7,189 nucleotides of DNA, from NCBI GenBank assembly GCA_019090405.1, contig JAHRVZ010000097.1, positions 1 to 7,189 of the forward strand, read 5' to 3'. Below the pieces are notes generated by a model. That model had not been told where the DNA came from, did no database searches, and worked only from the letters and a program-made list of their open reading frames with translations. Position 1 is the stretch's first letter. The number at the start of each line of letters is the position of its first letter. This document shows positions 6,626 through 7,189 of the stretch, piece after piece. Source of the stretch: Paracoccaceae bacterium. GTDB lineage: Bacteria > Pseudomonadota > Alphaproteobacteria > Rhodobacterales > Rhodobacteraceae. Position numbers and translations under genes: made by a program.

Positions 6626-7189
6626 CTAGTCACGCGGTGCGGCGGCGCGGTTTAGGCGGTCGTTGATTGCAACCCCCAGACCTTTGTCTGGGATCTGGGC
6701 CACAGCAATAGGTCTGCCAGTGGCGTCAAGCCGGTGCAGATAGTCAAACAGATTGGCCGCAGCTTGCGTCAGATCACCCTTTGCAGACAGGTTCAGATCG
6801 CAGTCCATTGCGCCAAAACCCAGCAGAACTTCGTCATTCCGGGCCTGATCTGCATTTAACCTTACAGGCGCAGTCGGCGCGTAATGCGAAACAAGCTGTC
6901 CTGGTGCCGTGAGGGGTGCGTCGCTGTCGGGGCGCAACAGTTTAAAGCCTAATTCAGCCTCGATTCTGTCGATAGATAAACCACCGGGGCGCAGCAGGGT
7001 TGGCGTACCGACAAGACCGACGATGGTAGATTCCAAACCGACGGTACATGGACCGTCGTCAACGATGGCTGCAATCCTGCCCTCAAGACCCGCCATCACA
7101 TGGTCCGCTGTGGTTGGGCTGATGCGGCCCGACAGGTTGGCCGAGGGGGCCGCAAGAGGACCGTCAAAGGCCCGCAACAATCCCTGGGC
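6626..7189 (-). CDS. Threonylcarbamoyl-AMP synthase (TsaC/Sua5 type), 5' end missing
   Basis: The enzyme makes threonylcarbamoyl-AMP from threonine, bicarbonate and ATP, the first step of the t6A37 modification of ANN-reading tRNAs. The window holds the last 187 residues; the frame stays open to the edge, and the N-terminal half of the YrdC catalytic domain lies outside. Visible YrdC motifs are PLAAPSANLSG (7159-7127), GLESTIVGL (7039-7013) and LLRPGG (6997-6980). A linker then carries APGQLVSHYAP (6907-6875), matching the HYAP loop of Sua5 proteins that covers the active site. The remaining ~80 residues are the C-terminal Sua5 domain, so this is the long two-domain Sua5 form, not short E. 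coli TsaC. It ends with TAG at 6628-6626, tail to tail with yqgE. A TTG at 7180 opens a frame but is an internal leucine, not a start. Confidence 0.95.
   Translation of the reverse strand, partial: AQGLLRAFDGPLAAPSANLSGRISPTTADHVMAGLEGRIAAIVDDGPCTVGLESTIVGLVGTPTLLRPGGLSIDRIEAELGFKLLRPDSDAPLTAPGQLVSHYAPTAPVRLNADQARNDEVLLGFGAMDCDLNLSAKGDLTQAAANLFDYLHRLDATGRPIAVAQIPDKGLGVAINDRLNRAAAPRD

Overview
The window reads as ordinary chromosomal DNA from an alphaproteobacterium, most likely a marine Rhodobacteraceae (Roseobacter-group) species. I infer this from the moderately high GC content, the protein sequence style (for example the adaptor's C-terminal tail beginning 'LSDERRAKLVAFV') and the gene neighbourhood; no rRNA or marker gene is present to prove it. 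It holds six protein-coding genes, two of them cut by the window ends, with very little non-coding DNA. I found no tRNA or rRNA gene, insertion sequence, CRISPR array or phage gene.

Left part (1-4635, + strand): a tripartite efflux module. The 3' part of a HlyD/AcrA-type periplasmic adaptor gene is followed, after a 124-bp gap, by a complete 1132-residue RND inner-membrane permease. The gap contains two adjacent near-perfect palindromes. The permease has the twin aspartates of the RND proton relay and an extra C-terminal segment with two further predicted membrane helices. No outer-membrane channel gene is visible; it may lie upstream or elsewhere.

Middle (4638-5860, - strand): a two-gene operon read towards the permease. 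An exported protein with a stand-alone DsbD N-terminal-like domain (CX3C motif) comes first. Its stop codon overlaps the GTG start of a NUDIX hydrolase by 4 bp. The NUDIX gene ends 2 bp from the end of the permease gene, so the two converge with no room for a terminator.

Right part (5861-7189): a 168-bp divergent promoter region separates the DsbD-like gene from a + strand yqgE/algH gene. That gene converges with a - strand gene for threonylcarbamoyl-AMP synthase (TsaC/Sua5 type, with the C-terminal Sua5 domain), whose 5' end lies outside the window. These four genes appear to be housekeeping or stress-related genes that share a neighbourhood, not one pathway.

I did not find a clearly new biological system. 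The items most worth a second look are the paired palindromes between the efflux genes, the matching C-terminal extensions on adaptor and permease, and the stand-alone thiol-redox domain coupled to a NUDIX enzyme.
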